Below are positions 44,343 through 57,267 of a DNA stretch of 64,000 bases, piece by piece; position 1 is the stretch's first letter, and each line of letters begins with the position of its first letter. The stretch is from Pristionchus mayeri (lineage: Eukaryota > Nematoda > Chromadorea > Rhabditida > Neodiplogasteridae): the NCBI GenBank assembly GCA_036245805.1, contig BTRK01000002.1, positions 10,164,689-10,228,688 of the forward strand, given 5' to 3'. The notes beneath the pieces are model-generated. The model was not told where the DNA came from. It made no database searches and saw nothing but the letters and a program-made list of their open reading frames with translations. Both the position numbers and the translations under genes were made by a program.

Positions 44343-45618
44343 ACTCCCATTTGGGCACCATATTTCTAAAACAATGTTTTGATGCATTGATGATGAAGGA
44401 ATATTAATTATCTATTGTTGTTTATCATATTCATTCAACTCGTTTCAATGTACCCAAGATATGTTAACTTAATAAATTTATTCAACAATATTGTAGTTCA
44501 AAGTACACACAAGTAAATACATGTCAATAATAATATAATACAGATGTTATGCAGAGTATAATACACGCACGAGAGATGCAGGGGTTGCATTGCAAATAGA
44601 GCACGTTGTTATATCGTCTGGTCGGATGTAATTCATTGTCTATCATTCCTCAACTATAAGAGGTTCTGAAAATGTCACGATTTGGCTGATTGCCAGCCAT
44701 AAGCATCAGGGAAACTAGCTCAGGGAAGGAGCGATAGAGCGCGCGAATGAAAGAGAGAGTGACCCTCTCGTTTCTATAACCGCGCGCGGTTGCAGATACT
44801 ACTCATTTAAACATTATCCTGACCGTCTGCGTTATATATAATATTGCACACTCTCATTACTGCTAATTAGCTCTTACCTAAACTTATTTATTGTCATTTT
44901 TTCCCTTTGTCATCAAGTTATGGCATCGTAATATCATGTCCTGATTTCCCGTAGCAATCTATTCTATAACTGTGCTGTCACTCATGATAAACTAGTATTA
45001 TTAACATTCTTGTTTAGATTATCGACTACACGATCACAAGTGCATCCAGAATGGGTAGACATTCGCCGTGCTTCGCTCGTTTGTTCTCCTGAAGCTCGTC
45101 AGTTCTGATCTGCATTTACACCATTATTGGTGACTCGCATTATAACAAGCAGTCATTAGAATTCGTCCGTGCTACAATGGGCACTTGCATCAGAGAATTT
45201 ACATATATATATACTAATACTTTCATTTTACATACCTTGATGATTAAAATTGCTTTGAGTTCTCAATGTTTTAGTGCGATTCTTCTTGCACGATTCAATA
45301 ATTCGTTTAAAATAAAATGTCTCTGTCTTTTCGAATTGTATCGAAACATTCTTTCATTGTTTTGCTCGCTTCTTCGCTCGTTGCTATGCGAGGTCTTTCG
45401 CGAGAGAACATAGCACAACATGATCAAAACACAATTAAGTGAACGAGGTTTTTCATGCACGTTTTAGCGCGCTTTTTTCGAATAATATGCCAGAGTGCCG
45501 GTCTTTATTTTCGTCATATAAATTCGACCATCTCATTAACGTGTGACTTAGCTGAGCAAATATTTTTTCTGTACGCTTGCATTTTTTGTTTCTTTTTCTC
45601 ACATGCGCAGTGTTATAG
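44343..45618. other. Spacer between F-box-like genes
   Basis: No gene recognised. Sequence is AT-rich with short simple stretches. Confidence 0.3.
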
Positions 45619-46192
45619 ATGTCTCACGAACACGTTCCACTCGCGTTGAATCAACTTCCATTGGACATCATTAGAATCATTCTTCCTTTCACGGATATTC
45701 TGGAAGTTGACAATCTCAGAATGGTAATATTTGAAATAATTAGTGAAATACGACGAATATACTCTGAATTTCTTGAGATATCTCCAAAGTGGAACATTCT
45801 GAGTCTTGAAAATCTGAAGAAATGCAAGAACCTGCCTAAAATTGAGTGCTTTTCACTCTATTATAGTAGGAATGGGAGTAAGACTATGACCATTCGAATC
45901 CTGAAAGAACACCGACTTTTCTTTGGAGTGAATAACTGGAAGGAAATTCCGCTAGGCAATGTGTGTACTTAATTCATATTTGACAATTAAATTCAACTCA
46001 TTCCAGATGGTTCAGGCTTTCATGGAAGATATTATCGACATTGAGAAGTACAAGCATTGTTTTACTCGTCTTTTTGGTCGATTCTCAAGCATTGAGTGGT
46101 TTACTTACAACTCTCGCCATGCCAATGATGTTGCACTGATAAAAGAAACAATGGGCGGACGACTCCGTAAAACGGCTTCGTATTATGAGTAA
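45619..46192 (+). CDS. F-box-like family protein, member 2
   Basis: Exons 45619-45723, 45778-45960 and 46007-46192 join to 157 aa. Exon 1 (MSHEHVPLALNQLPLDIIRI) carries the F-box-like LPLDIIRIILPF motif. Exon 2 carries ISPKWNILSLENLKK and LFFGVNNWKE. Exon 3 carries RLFGRFSSIEWF and ends IKETMGGRLRKTASYYE. Introns are only 54 and 46 bp with good borders. It is co-linear with member 1 about 2 kb upstream. A role in SCF-type ubiquitin ligase targeting is an inference from the N-terminal motif only. Confidence 0.7.
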
Positions 46193-46267
46193 ACAAGCTT
46201 GAATTCTTACAATTTGTTTTGACACGTGTTTTACATTGGTAATTAATTAACATTAAATCTGACGAGT

Positions 46268-46532
46268 AGGAGACGAAGTGGTGTAGTGGTCTAGGGCGCG
46301 CCCTCACATTCCATCCCACACGGGGTCGATTCCCGGCCGTGGCACCGTTTCCGCCGCACAAAGGCGCTTACCCTTTGGGGACGGGAAATTGGTAGTCGTA
46401 ACTAGATCACTCATGTAAATAGGTCTGGCGAAAGGTGGGCACTCCGGACTGAATCCGCCCAAAATTGACACAGGCCTAGCAGTGTTCTCCCGCGAGCCCA
46501 GTCTCGAAAAGGGGATGTACCTTTACCTTTAC
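46268..46532 (+). mobile_element. tRNA-derived SINE with 9-bp target duplications
   Basis: 265 bp. The head has RNA polymerase III promoter boxes: A-box-like TGGTGTAGTGGTCTAGGGCG and B-box GGGGTCGATTCCCGGCC. A tRNA-unrelated body follows, and the 3' end is a CTTTAC repeat. It is flanked by CTGACGAGT at 46259-46267 and 46533-46541. It would be mobilised by the reverse transcriptase of a partner LINE, which is not in the window. Confidence 0.88.
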
Positions 46533-46967
46533 CTGACGAGTGTGTTCCCCGAGCTCTGTTACATAGCTGGAATTTTTTATCATAGCCTTTTTTTATATCG
46601 ATTCCATCAAATTAGATGGTGAAGAAAGTTCAAAAATGAAAAGCGGCGACCATGAGAGTTACAATGGTCAAGGTTCGGGGTCTGTGCGATCACTTTGAAG
46701 CGAGATATTGGCGAAAAAACGATTATCTCATCATATTACATGGAATATGCATATGCATATTCGTGAGATAAAATGCAATTTTCATTTGTTGCCTGATTAC
46801 AAATAATAAGGAAGCATATTTGCATTAATATTGCGATCTTTCATTGAAATAACACTTAACCGTCTTGTTTTCTCTTTCATACGGGTCATCCGTGAGGGGA
46901 GGGAGAGAGAGACGAGAGAGTATCTCTCTCAACAGTGAATAGAGAGGGTAGAAATGCTAGAGGGGAC

Positions 46968-47229
46968 GGTTAAAGTGGGACTATCAGCAAAACTAGCCGG
47001 TACAATCTGATAATGCAGTTTCGAGACAATTGTAAACCGTAACTCAATATCGAAATTCCGATTTTGAAATCTCTATTCTGAATTTACTTATGGTTCCATT
47101 AATACATTCAAAGTTGACCCTGACGCACAGGCAACGAGTGAGAGAGCACGTGAGATGAAGAGAGTTCTCTCCCTTTTTGAAACATATTTCAACCAGGCGC
47201 GTTTTTGCTGAGAACCCTGCTTTAACCGT
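46968..47229. repeat. Small MITE with GTTAAAGC-type ends, copy 2
   Basis: Ends ACGGTTAAAGTGGGACTATC and CCCTGCTTTAACCGT; shares TCAGCAAAACTAGCC, GTTTCGAGACAAT and GAAACATATTTCAACC with 40748-40888. The interior holds an extra ~120 bp. Confidence 0.6.
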
Positions 47230-47378
47230 CTCATCTGTCTCTGATCTGCCGAGGCCCTAAATAGCGACCCGTTGTTCCATTTCAGCCTCCCTTGTGTGCA
47301 GTGTTTTTAGGCGGGAAACGCCTATTCATCTTTCATTTATGCGTCCTTCTCTCAGACTACTGCATTTCCCTCTCTATT

Positions 47379-48571
47379 ATGCCCAATATTATTGATGATA
47401 CTCCCTATTCTTTTCGTATTTATATTTATGTTTTACTAGGTGGTGCTTTATTTCAGATAAGCTTACTCAGCCTTCCGAATGAAATTCTGACAATGATAAT
47501 TCGCAAGCTCGATATGAAAGATCGAAGGAACGTCCGTACGCTTGACGATCGTCTCTGGGAAATCGAATTGAAAGCAGGGCAACGTGACATTGAACGAATT
47601 TTCATCTTTGGAGTAAGTTACATCAATCTATAAATTTCGAAGGAATGCACACTTTGGTTTTTGAGAGAATGATTTCGGCATGTGCAACTAATTTCCAAGA
47701 TCAAGCTCTGGACCATGTATTAGACCTTGAATTGGCTAACTACTTAAACAATGTAACGACATCAGCACTCACAATAAGGGTAATCGAAGTTTTATAAATG
47801 AGAATTATATTTGACAAATATTAAGTAGTCAATTATTCAAAAGCATACCAAGATATAACTTGTCAGGGAATAGATGCAAATAAAGAGATGCGGTTTTTGA
47901 ATGCTTTGAAGAGCGTCAAATTTGAACTGTTGGAATTGTTCGATGTCTACTCCAACAGGCACGATTGCTCCTAAATACCTTTACTATTACATTGTTTTCA
48001 GTTTCATAAGCGATCTTGTAAAAAATAGAGAAAACATTGACGAAGTTTCAATTACATGGACACATGGACACAAGGAACATGAATGACCATAAACAAGCAC
48101 TGATAGACCTACCACCCATGATAATGTGCAAAATCGAATCACAAGTAAGAATCATTGTGAATGAGTCTGCTTAACTTGATTTCAGCTTCCTCTCATCGAT
48201 GATGAGATCTTCATTTGTCTTTTGAACAAAACAACCCGCGAACTCAATTTCGGAAAATCGGAAACTGCCATAACTGCAAGTGGATTGAAGACAGCATTTC
48301 AGGCACTGAAATTCATATTGTTATTGACAAATAATTGTTTTTGCAGACAATCTGTGAATCTCGAGTTGAAAGAAAAGTTATATGTGCAGTATCTAACTTC
48401 GATGTTTCCACATTTACGGGCGGATTTGACAACGCTGCATTCAAAGTTTTCCGAGATATCTTTGACAATGGGAGGAGAATCGAGCATCGCGAATCTGGCG
48501 CAATTCTTAGCTTCTTCGCTGGTTATGGCATTAAAATCAACATTCAAATGGCAACTCAAGCTCGTCGTTAA
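47379..48571 (+). CDS. F-box protein, multi-exon
   Basis: The start MPNIIDDTPYSF is followed, after a likely short intron, by a good F-box N-terminal half, SLPNEILTMIIRKLDMKDRR (47463-47525), which fits LP-E-l-iI-kLd. Later exon-like pieces in usable phase are about 47870-47960 (NALKSVKFELLELFDVYSN), 48003-48083 (DLVKNRENIDEVSITW), 48186-48300 (LPLIDDEIFICLLNKTTREL) and 48348-48571 (VICAVSNFDVSTFTG, ending ATQARR). The pattern, an F-box followed by a long divergent region, is common in nematode F-box families that supply substrate receptors to SCF ligases. Exon joints between 47630 and 48180 are not certain and it could carry breaks. Confidence 0.55.
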
Positions 48572-49199
48572 CGTACTCATCCTGCTCGTTATGTTTCAAT
48601 GTAAACATTTTTTAAAATTTTTTTCGCAATAATATCTTGCATTTGCCCACATCATCGGAATAAATAATTGAATTGAATGATTTGAATTGAAAAAGTCCGT
48701 CGTAATGATATATTTTTGAAAACATACAGGGTGTGGCAGAATTACAGTTAGAAGACTTGGTTTGCTCAACGCTTTTACTAGGAATTGTTCTTAGCACTTC
48801 CTGCACTCTAGTAATGACTAACAACAACGGCTTAACAGTGAGCATTACTGGTAGATATTTCGCCTCGATCAGTGGTTGCTTATTCTAATGGTGACCATAC
48901 AAAAATGTAGTAAGGTCTCGTCCAGCGTCGATTCGGCGGAACATTTGTTCTCAATTTTCTTTGATAAAATGTAGTTAGCGATTGAAATGTCTCTGAACTT
49001 TCAAAACAATAAGGCACTTACAGAGTATAACATATTATAAACAACAATAATGTGAAACCCCGCGCCACTACCGCCCATCAATTGTCGTTTTTTTTCAAAC
49101 TCATTGAGTGTCAACCGAGTCTTTTGGCGCGAAAAACGGAGTACGAAAAAGGGAATACATCTCATCGCATCTAATTTTGGCTTTATTCTAGCACTCACA

Positions 49200-49720
49200 A
49201 TGGTATCCCCGTGTGATCAAAATCATATATCTCTTCATCTTCATGAACTCCCACTAGATATCATCAGAACCATACTTCCAATGATGAATATACTCGATAT
49301 TGATACTCCGCGACTGGTAAGATTTTACGCGTTCTTTTAATATCCCTGTCCTAGGATAGGACCCGATTGACACCTGGATACTGAGACAGAGCCAATAGTT
49401 AAACTATTATATGTGATAGTCCACAGCATAGTTTCCTAACAGCAAACAACAAATTGTCATCATAGCTTTGCAAACCCTCGTCGAAATATGAGTTCAGATC
49501 TCCCCTCGATGGAACACGCTTTACCTCGAATATCTAAATAGTTTCGCTTCGCTTCCTAATACATAGAAGAGTTTCGAGTCATCATTGATACACTCGGCCG
49601 GAAATCTCTATTCTTACGGATCGACCCAAAATGGTTCAAGCGCTATGACGCGACAAGACTTTCGCAACAACCTGATAATATCTGGCTAAAGTGCAATGAT
49701 ATTTTGACGCATAATTATTA
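49200..49720 (+). pseudogene. F-box-like family member, exon 1 intact, rest decayed
   Basis: Exon 1, 49200-49316, encodes 39 aa with the family motif LHELPLDIIRTILPMM and a proper GTAAGA donor. Exon 2 is recognisable only at its start (about 49499-49540, ISPRWNTLYLEYLN) and then has several stops. Exon 3 is not found. Confidence 0.65.
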
Positions 49721-50389
49721 TCCCTCGCCACATAATAAAGTTTCAAAAAATTGAAACTTTCGGACAATTTTGGAGATGTAAAATTAAATTCAAATTGTTT
49801 GTGACTTTAATGTTTGTAAGTGCAACTAATGTCCCCACCCGCAAATATTGTCACATGCAGATGATACACATTCTTTATCATGATATTAATTATACACATA
49901 TAAACATATTCTTAATGTTATTTGTTGATCGGTATTCTAGTTGTTCTCTTGGGAATAGTTTCAAAAATTAGGTATCGAACTGAATGAAGTAGTAGTGATG
50001 AAAGTGAGATTATTCGAAAATTGGTCATTGAGGACCTCTGAATAGGTAAGGGAGTTGGCGTAGTAGTAGTGAATTTGAGCTTCTTCATGTTAATTGCCAT
50101 TATTGAAGGGAATATAGTGGTTCTACTTTTTTTTTCATCGTGTGCAATCTTAAATGAAACGGAGTTTGTAATTGTTTGCACATAATAAAAACACAATATG
50201 CTAAGAAATTCGACTATGTCTGGTTTCGAGGGACATATCGGGAATGTATGTTTACAAATATTCGAAGACTCAGACGAGAACAACCCTCCACCCACTAATG
50301 CTACCGAAGACCCAGACAAATCCGCTAATAACGTTGCCGACGAGCAGCTGAGTGACCTACCCGACGCTAAAGTCGAGACCGGGGTCGAC
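49721..50389. other. Spacer, one short unassigned frame
   Basis: No recognised gene. A short plus-strand frame at 50198-50413 is hydrophilic and acidic (EDSDENNPPPTNATEDPD) and runs into the minisatellite; it is probably not a gene. Confidence 0.3.
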
Positions 50390-51225
50390 GACTCATTTTT
50401 GGGACCGGGTTAGCATGTTATGGGACCTGGGTAGCCTGTGATGGGACCTGGGTAACCAGACTTGGGGCCTGGGTACCTCTTGGTTGGGCCTGGGTCGAAA
50501 AATGACTCATTTTTGGGATCTGGATAGCTTTTGATGGGACCCTGGTCCGAGGGTTGGGACCGGGTTTCTGAAGCTCATTATTTGCTACCGCGCTATCTTA
50601 GTACACAGTTATATTTAGGAGCAGATTCATAAATCAATAGGTAATTAGGATATTTCGGAACTGCGATGTAGAAATTGAAACTTTGAAATCAGCACGTTTT
50701 GTTGTTTCTCTCTTCTCACTCGCAATGAAGACTGAGTTGTTCACGTTTAACTGAACAAGCAACTCTTGCCCTACTACATATATTTTGGGCAGATTCAGGA
50801 GGTCTGAAATATTTTAGAAGTTGAGCTCAACCAAAACACCGAAAAACTCTATTTTCGGCAGTTTCGATATGAATATAATTTTCTCACGTTCAATAACCGT
50901 TATATTCAATGTAAATGTTTTACGGTACTCCACCACTACTGACGTCACTAAAACTATATAGGAATTGCAGGAATCGAAATAGGCCAGGAGAAATTATGAA
51001 AAATTAAAAGTCAGAAACTTATGGACCAACCTAATACATGCAAGTGTAGGGTAGCACATACTGGTGAGAATGAAACGACTCATTTTTGGAACCGGGGAAG
51101 ACTCGAATGGGACTGGATACCTCTTGGTTGGGCCTTGGACGTGAAATCACTCATTTTTTGGGACCTGGGTAGCTTTTGATGGGACCCTGGTCCGAGGGTT
51201 GGGGCCGTGTTTCTGAAACAGAGCC
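50390..51225. repeat. Minisatellite of ~24-bp units, two blocks
   Basis: Block 1 at about 50390-50575 and block 2 at about 51075-51225 consist of diverged units built on GGGACCTGGGTAGC-TGTGAT and GACTCATTTTTGGGACC. The blocks share the ending TGGTCCGAGGGTTGGG, so block 2 looks like a partial duplicate of block 1. Confidence 0.7.
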
Positions 51226-52715
51226 CAGTGATCCTAATACAATTTCCATTTCCAAGTAACTAACTAATGTTATGATGTAAAACAAAACAAAACATTTCTT
51301 AATTACCATCTCCAAAAGAACGTTGCGAGAGTGCGCTCCAGAGCGAACGAAGGTATCGTATAATGCATTATATAATTATTCCGTATTAAGGCCCGATTAT
51401 CACCAACAACAACAAAACAAATCGTTGTCTCTTTGCTCAGTAATTTATATCATACGATTTTGCACTTACATTCCACACATATACCCGAACGACGTGTCTC
51501 ACGACATAATTTTCTTACCATCCTAATACTAAACGCTCACAATCAGTGTTCATCAAAGTTTGTCACCCCCTTGAAATAGACATTCCACTATTTTTGTATT
51601 ATTAGATAATTTAAATAATCATTGTAGGGGAAACAATAAATTTAAAATAATACGATGTGGTCGCACTTCCTTGTCTATCTCATGAATTATGAGAAACGCG
51701 CACCCACATACCTTGCCAACTTCAACCACTGTAAGCAAAACCGTCAAACGGTAACTGCGCGCGAATTCTTCAGTTTTCTTCTTCAGTTTTTTGTTGTCTT
51801 GTTCACTTTTTACTGCTCACTTGCATCTGGTCATGATTATCTTTTTTTTTTCGTGTGTGCAACCTGGATTTATCATAATTACATGCATCATATTGCAACA
51901 TACATTCTAGACGCATGGTGTCGTTAACGAAATGCTTAAGCGAAAAACTTTGCTCTTTAAAAAAAATTGCGAGAAATTACAGTGTACGTTGCAGATAGAT
52001 GTATGCATCCGGGTGAAATGAATCTGCTTGCACAACTGACCTTCAGATAGTATCAATGACGTACTCCGAATGACCCCATTCGACGTAATCGATAATATTC
52101 GACTGCTAATTTGACTTCACAATTAATTTTATATTTAATTAATTAATTAATTAAGTGCAGATATCTCCACGGTGGAACCATCAAGTCCTTGCGTTTCTCA
52201 CGAGTGCACGCATCTTCCGAAGATCGATCAAGTCATTTTAGAAATTTATAAGTCGGGAAAAAATACACGATTATGAAAATCACGACTAAATGTCAAAACC
52301 GCTAATTTTTCGGATGCAAGAGTTGGGAATTTGATCCTACTGCTAATTTAGGTAAAGTAATTTTCAATTTCTCGCTACTCATAACGAAATTATGCACCTA
52401 AACAATGTACATGACAGATTATTCGAGTTGTTTTGTTGAAAATTCCGGAGAGGATTGTCGATGATAGAGGTCAAATCTGAGCTCGATTGTCGCGCATTTT
52501 CGCACGATTTTCGCACGTAGAACGTGTTAAATTGGAAGCCAACAATCGATTTGCGAGAGATGTATTTGCTTTTCGAAGAGCGATGAGTCATGTTGATCAA
52601 CGGAGCGTGAGCATGAATATTACCCGTTAAACTCAGGAGCATACCATCACATTTCGTTCTGTATTTATTCAGATAATTATATTTATACGTTTGCTACAAC
52701 CACTTTGATACATTT
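51226..52715. other. Gene-free region
   Basis: No gene recognised. Contains a TTAA-rich tract at about 52128-52155 and a stretch at 51300-51345 that resembles 53880-53925 (TTTCCAAAAGAACGT-GCGAGAG, GCGTTCCAGAGCGAA), an apparent small fragment of the Sre-like gene region. Confidence 0.35.
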
Positions 52716-54741
52716 TTATATTATTGTCATTCTACCCGCGCTGTTAATCCAAGATGCCTCAAGTTGTTCGAAATATGAGTTTGTTGTAGCTGAGATTCCC
52801 GGTTGCATATTATGCGCACTCTTCAGGTTGGATTTCCTGTAGAATGGAGTCTAAAAAGGCAAACGTCATTCAGTCAAACTGCACCTTACCTTCAGTCCCA
52901 AAATTTTCCTGATTTTCGATATTATATAAAGGTTATTAAACTGCCGGTGGAATTCCGAGTCCATGTTAACGGCTAGAGTCATCAAAAATAGGTAGATACT
53001 GATAAAAAAGTATGTTATAATACAATTATTATACACTAAATACTGAGATGAATACATCGAAAAGTGCGATTGAGATGTATCGAGAAAGCTGCCATTCATC
53101 CGGTCCCCATTTGTAGTAGCAGAAGAAACCAAAACCGACAGCTGTGGTAGACCAGACAGAAAATCCGATGCGCATCATAAACTGGAAAAAAATAATACGG
53201 GAATATAGACATATTTCAATTGCCATATCAGGATCACAAGCATAAGCAGAGTCATGTGTCTAAGTTGGACTAGTTCATGCCGTGGGGCCTAATCTGATAA
53301 AACAATAAAATATAAAATGCAATTTTGCATTTAATTATGTGTTTTATTTTTTGTACTGATTACCTCCATAATCCTACAATTCTCTCGGATTTGGAAAGTT
53401 TTTGCCAGCGAGTAAGTTGAGATGGTGATAGACATTCCTCGGAGAACCAAACGATTGCGCACATAAACGGTCAAAAAAAAGTTAATTATTTCGAACAGCT
53501 GAAAAATGCTGACAACTGCTCCAATAATGACGGTAAATAGAATAAACAGTACATTGAATGTAAAAGTCCACCTCCCTGATATTTGTTTGTTATTTTATTA
53601 TTATAAAATATTCATGTATTAAAGTTTACCGAGAAGCCACCCTGTAGAATTCACAATAGCAGGGATGATGTTGGAAAGTTCGATAACAAATAATGCAATC
53701 ATTGTATCAGGCGTTTGACGCTTGTACCTATATTTAACAAATGGCTGACGCTTTCAAATATTATCAATCATTAGTGCACATGCGAGGGCAAATGAATTAG
53801 TGAATCGAATACAATTTTGATTTCGAAGAAATCATGTGACAACAAATGAAAAATCATACCAATTTTACTGATAATTACCATTTCCAAAAGAACGTAGCCA
53901 GAGAGCGTTCCAGAGCGAAGAAAGAAGTATCCTGAAACGTGATTTTCATGTCGCTTATTAATTCCCATAGCAATTTTTCCGTAGTAACATGTACTTTTTC
54001 ATCTGTAATTGCAAGCAGAAGATTTGAGCACTCACAGTCCACACATATACCCGAACGAAGTATCTCTCATAATATTATTTATTATCAGAAAGTAGTCGTA
54101 ATCTGATAGCATTAAGAGTGTTGGAAGAGCTATAGAACTTACCGTCCAATGGAATGTCAAACAGCTGATAATAGAGCAGAACACATCGCGAAAATACAGA
54201 GAAGAATAATACAGCGGTAATAATGCGAATTTGAATTCGAAAATTGCGGTGAATCACTCCTAGAATATAATAGTAATGTGGCTCCTTCATTGTCTTAAAT
54301 TATAGAAGGTAGTGCTCAGCAATTTAAGAACGCTCCTAATGAACGCTCCTAATCCCTATTTCTTCGTCTAACACTCAATGTATGAGAAAAATTTTAACAG
54401 TGAAAGGAAGGGAGAGATGGGATGAGGGTGGAAAGTAAGAAAATAAGTTGGCGCACTATATGCATGCTAACTATTGATATCACGATATCACGACTGCATC
54501 ACTCTTTTCATGAATTTGCCGAGCTATCGTTTCTCGAACTCATACAACTTACCCGCATTGTAGAATGCTTCTGACATGAAGGGTATTAATATACATGCAA
54601 CTATGGAAATGACGATCTGTACAATGAACACAAAGTTCAATAATGTAATTGCTGTACCTCAGCTCCAATAATTATGCCGAACGTAGTGGGTGCTAGTGAA
54701 ACCCGTGACGAATTAAGCATCACAAGCCATGGTCGTGTCAT
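52716..54741 (-). CDS. Sre-like chemoreceptor on the minus strand
   Basis: Co-linear paralogue of the plus-strand gene at 33151. The start is ATG at 54741 (MTRPWLVMLNSSRVSLAPTT). Successive exons include the TM2 block (IVISIVACILIPFMSEAFYN), RNFRIQIRIITAVLFFSVFS, ALFVIELSNIIPAIVNS with a good GTAAAC donor, FTFNVLFILFTVIIG, WGPDEWQLSRYISIALFDVF, MDSEFHRQFNNL and a C-terminal exon (FYRKSNLKSAH, then SYFEQLEASW) ending with TAA at 52716-52718. I did not verify every joint, especially the TM3 exon around 53900. It would act as a sensory-neuron G-protein-coupled receptor. It looks more intact than its plus-strand relative. Confidence 0.65.
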
Positions 54742-54856
54742 TTTAGATCTATGAACTCGAAAAAGAATTGTCCAAAGAAAGATAATGGTATGCGGTAGTG
54801 ACACTGCTTTTATATACATGGGCATTGAGGAAATATGGTATATGGACAACATAGAC

Positions 54857-55245
54857 TTGCTTACGTGGAAATACGTTGAGACAATGCACCCATTCTAGAG
54901 TGCCCAGTCGATAAAATATCAATTCTGCTCTACACATGAGCATTCAGGAAATATGGAAAATAAGACTATGGAATATTGTTCGGGACGGTCGCACTACTTG
55001 GAGAGCAAATACGAAAAACCGTATAATTTTGTGCAGAACTATGACTAGCGTACTTGGAAATACGTTTAGGCAATGCACCCATTCTAGCGTGCCCAGCCGA
55101 CAATATTTCAATGCTGCTCTACACATGAGCATTGATGAAATATGGACAACATGATTGTGTAATATTGTTAGGGACGGTCGCACTACTTGGAGAGCAAATA
55201 TGAAAAACCGTATAATGTTGTGGAGAACTGTGATAGAACATGAGC
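54857..55245. repeat. Two ~195-bp tandem units, with an inverted partial copy at 57543-57720
   Basis: GAAATACGTT-AG-CAATGCACCCATTC and CTCTACACATGAGCATT occur at about 54868-54945 and again about 195 bp later, each followed by GGGACGGTCGCACTACTTGG. The reverse complement of the same unit is found at about 57543-57720. Confidence 0.75.
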
Positions 55246-55677
55246 TACAACTTAAAGCATTGCGCTTGCAAACATATTTCATATCTCACTCATCAAATTG
55301 TATAGATCACGCAGATGCACATACAATCATGGACATATCTGACTTGGGAAAATTCCGAAACCCCAGAAATTTAACAAAAAACAAACTTTTATGCACCAAT
55401 TCGCATGAAACTACCTATAGCTTCGATTTTCGACCGTGTTGATCTCCCATGCTGCGACACATGAAGTAGGTCAAGAGAGCCATTCTAACTAGTATTAACA
55501 GTGACAAAGTCCGCACACATATCACGCCTCTCACGAGAGAATCGAGCTAAAACGTCGATTCTTGGGAATGGAGTAAAAAGCTGCAAATGCGTTATAGCCG
55601 GTTTTGGGCATCCTGAGGCATGCCTAAGACTCACCCAAAGTATCTTTGTGAATACTTCATTTTGGAACTCACAACTA

Positions 55678-56630
55678 TCAGGTTGTAACATAAGTTTTGT
55701 CGCGTCCAATCTCTTATGCATTTTAACCTCAGAAATTCTTCGAATTAATTTAATCTCAATTTCGTTATTCATCATCAGTGAGGGCCTTCGTACTCTTTCT
55801 TACGCGCTTTACTTCAGTCCTGTCAAGGCAGTTGAGGAGGCACATTAGTCAGACAAAGTTGTACTGAGATAAGGATTAGGAATCATTTTCACGCATCAGC
55901 TCTTCTTGAAAAGGATAAATTATGCCGATTTTGTATGATTTGCGTAAAGTACTACATATGTGCATAATTTTGAACCACTCACGGATAATGACAAACGAAA
56001 ATCGTTCTAGAAATGTAGATGAGTTTGTATAATGTGGATGGTTGGTGACGGTCGCGAAAACTTTCGCAAGCCGAATTTTCTTCTCAGTAGATATCCAGAT
56101 CCAAATAGTGGTGGAATATAGTTCACCCAAAGTGGTCAGTATGCAGACAAAGTTTGGGGTAGATTGGGTTCTGTTGAGATATGTGGCTCCATTCAGAACT
56201 TATGTTAGTCACTGTTGTTGCAATTCTGGATTCAGAAGAGTTGGTCAAGTTGGCTACGAATCAGCGGCTAACCTTAGACTCAGTGAAGTATATCTTTGGT
56301 TCCGCTCAACATAGCACCATATCTGGCGTATATTTTGAAAGAGCATTGACGGGGTATATCACCATGCTGTAGAAGTTTGGTTCATTATTCATCTCTGCGA
56401 ACTAGCACCCGATCAAACGAATTAATAAAATCTGCACCAAATTTAAATCAGTTCATATTAATATTTTTCGCATAGCCAGCGTGCGCAGTTCAGCTCTACC
56501 CTATGGTTTGAATGTGCATGAACACCCCAAACATATACTAGGAGGTCAGGCATTGATAATGTTTGAGAAGTATCCTTCATGGAAATATTGTGAACCTCCG
56601 AAATGCGACAAAACTTATGTTACAACCTAA
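55678..56630. mobile_element. Mariner-like element, decayed
   Basis: 953 bp flanked by TA, with inverted ends GGTTGTAACATAAGTTTTGT plus CGC exact on both sides (TCAGG versus TTAGG at the tips). No transposase frame could be recognised. The 55520-55640 flank resembles bases 84-183 of the window (GGCATGCCTCAGG-TGCCC), so that part is another dispersed repeat. Confidence 0.7.
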
Positions 56631-56699
56631 TATTAATACGGGTCACTGTAAATACTAGTAATAATGGGCGACAAGATTGAGATATTCATCTTGACCTAC

Positions 56700-57267
56700 C
56701 TCAGGTGTTGCCGTAAGGGAGATCAAGTCGGCTGCTCTCTCCACCCTCATATGAGACTTCGAAGTGCGCACGAGAACCTCACCGTTGGACTAAATAAATA
56801 ATGAAAAAAAAATAATACTCAAGAAGAAGCACTGGTCACTCGTGATGTGCATCCGTGCTATGCAAATTCAAATGTTTTCGTGAATTTTGAAAATATCGAA
56901 ATAGTTTACTCATGTTCACCTTGCCCGTCTCGCTCGTGAAGTCAGTTAGACGGGTTGTTCGGAGCGAAGATGGATTCACGATGCGCACCCGCACTCCGTT
57001 CTCACCCAGCTCAACTGCCATTAGGCGGAAGTACTGCTGGAATGGGAGAGAGGGTCAAGAGGGGAATGGAGTACGCTAGATCTGTAGTAACCGATACACC
57101 ACTATTGGCTAGACATGGCTAAACATGGTTGAAAAGTAGGAACTAGTCTCGTGAACTATAATTCCGAAATGAAATCGTGATTTTCGTTACGTTGCTGATT
57201 TCACAGCTCCATAAGATGCGGAGAGGATGATGGGCAGGGGACCGGCCACACTAGAGACGACCATCAA
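56700..57267 (-). pseudogene. Short-chain dehydrogenase/reductase, C-terminal fragment
   Basis: Three minus-strand exons: 57267-57191 (LMVVSSVAGPLPIILSASYG with AVKSA), 57036-56921 (MAVELGENGVRVRIVNPSSL then RTTRL) and 56789-56700 (RVERAADLISL). They hold the SDR catalytic Ser (VSSVAG), the YxxxK pair (YGAVK) and the VNP motif after the sixth strand. The N-terminal NAD(P)-binding TGxxxGIG part is absent upstream, where repeats lie instead. The first two exons do not join in perfect phase (one base off). The copy is therefore a fragment. The subfamily and substrate cannot be told. Confidence 0.7.
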
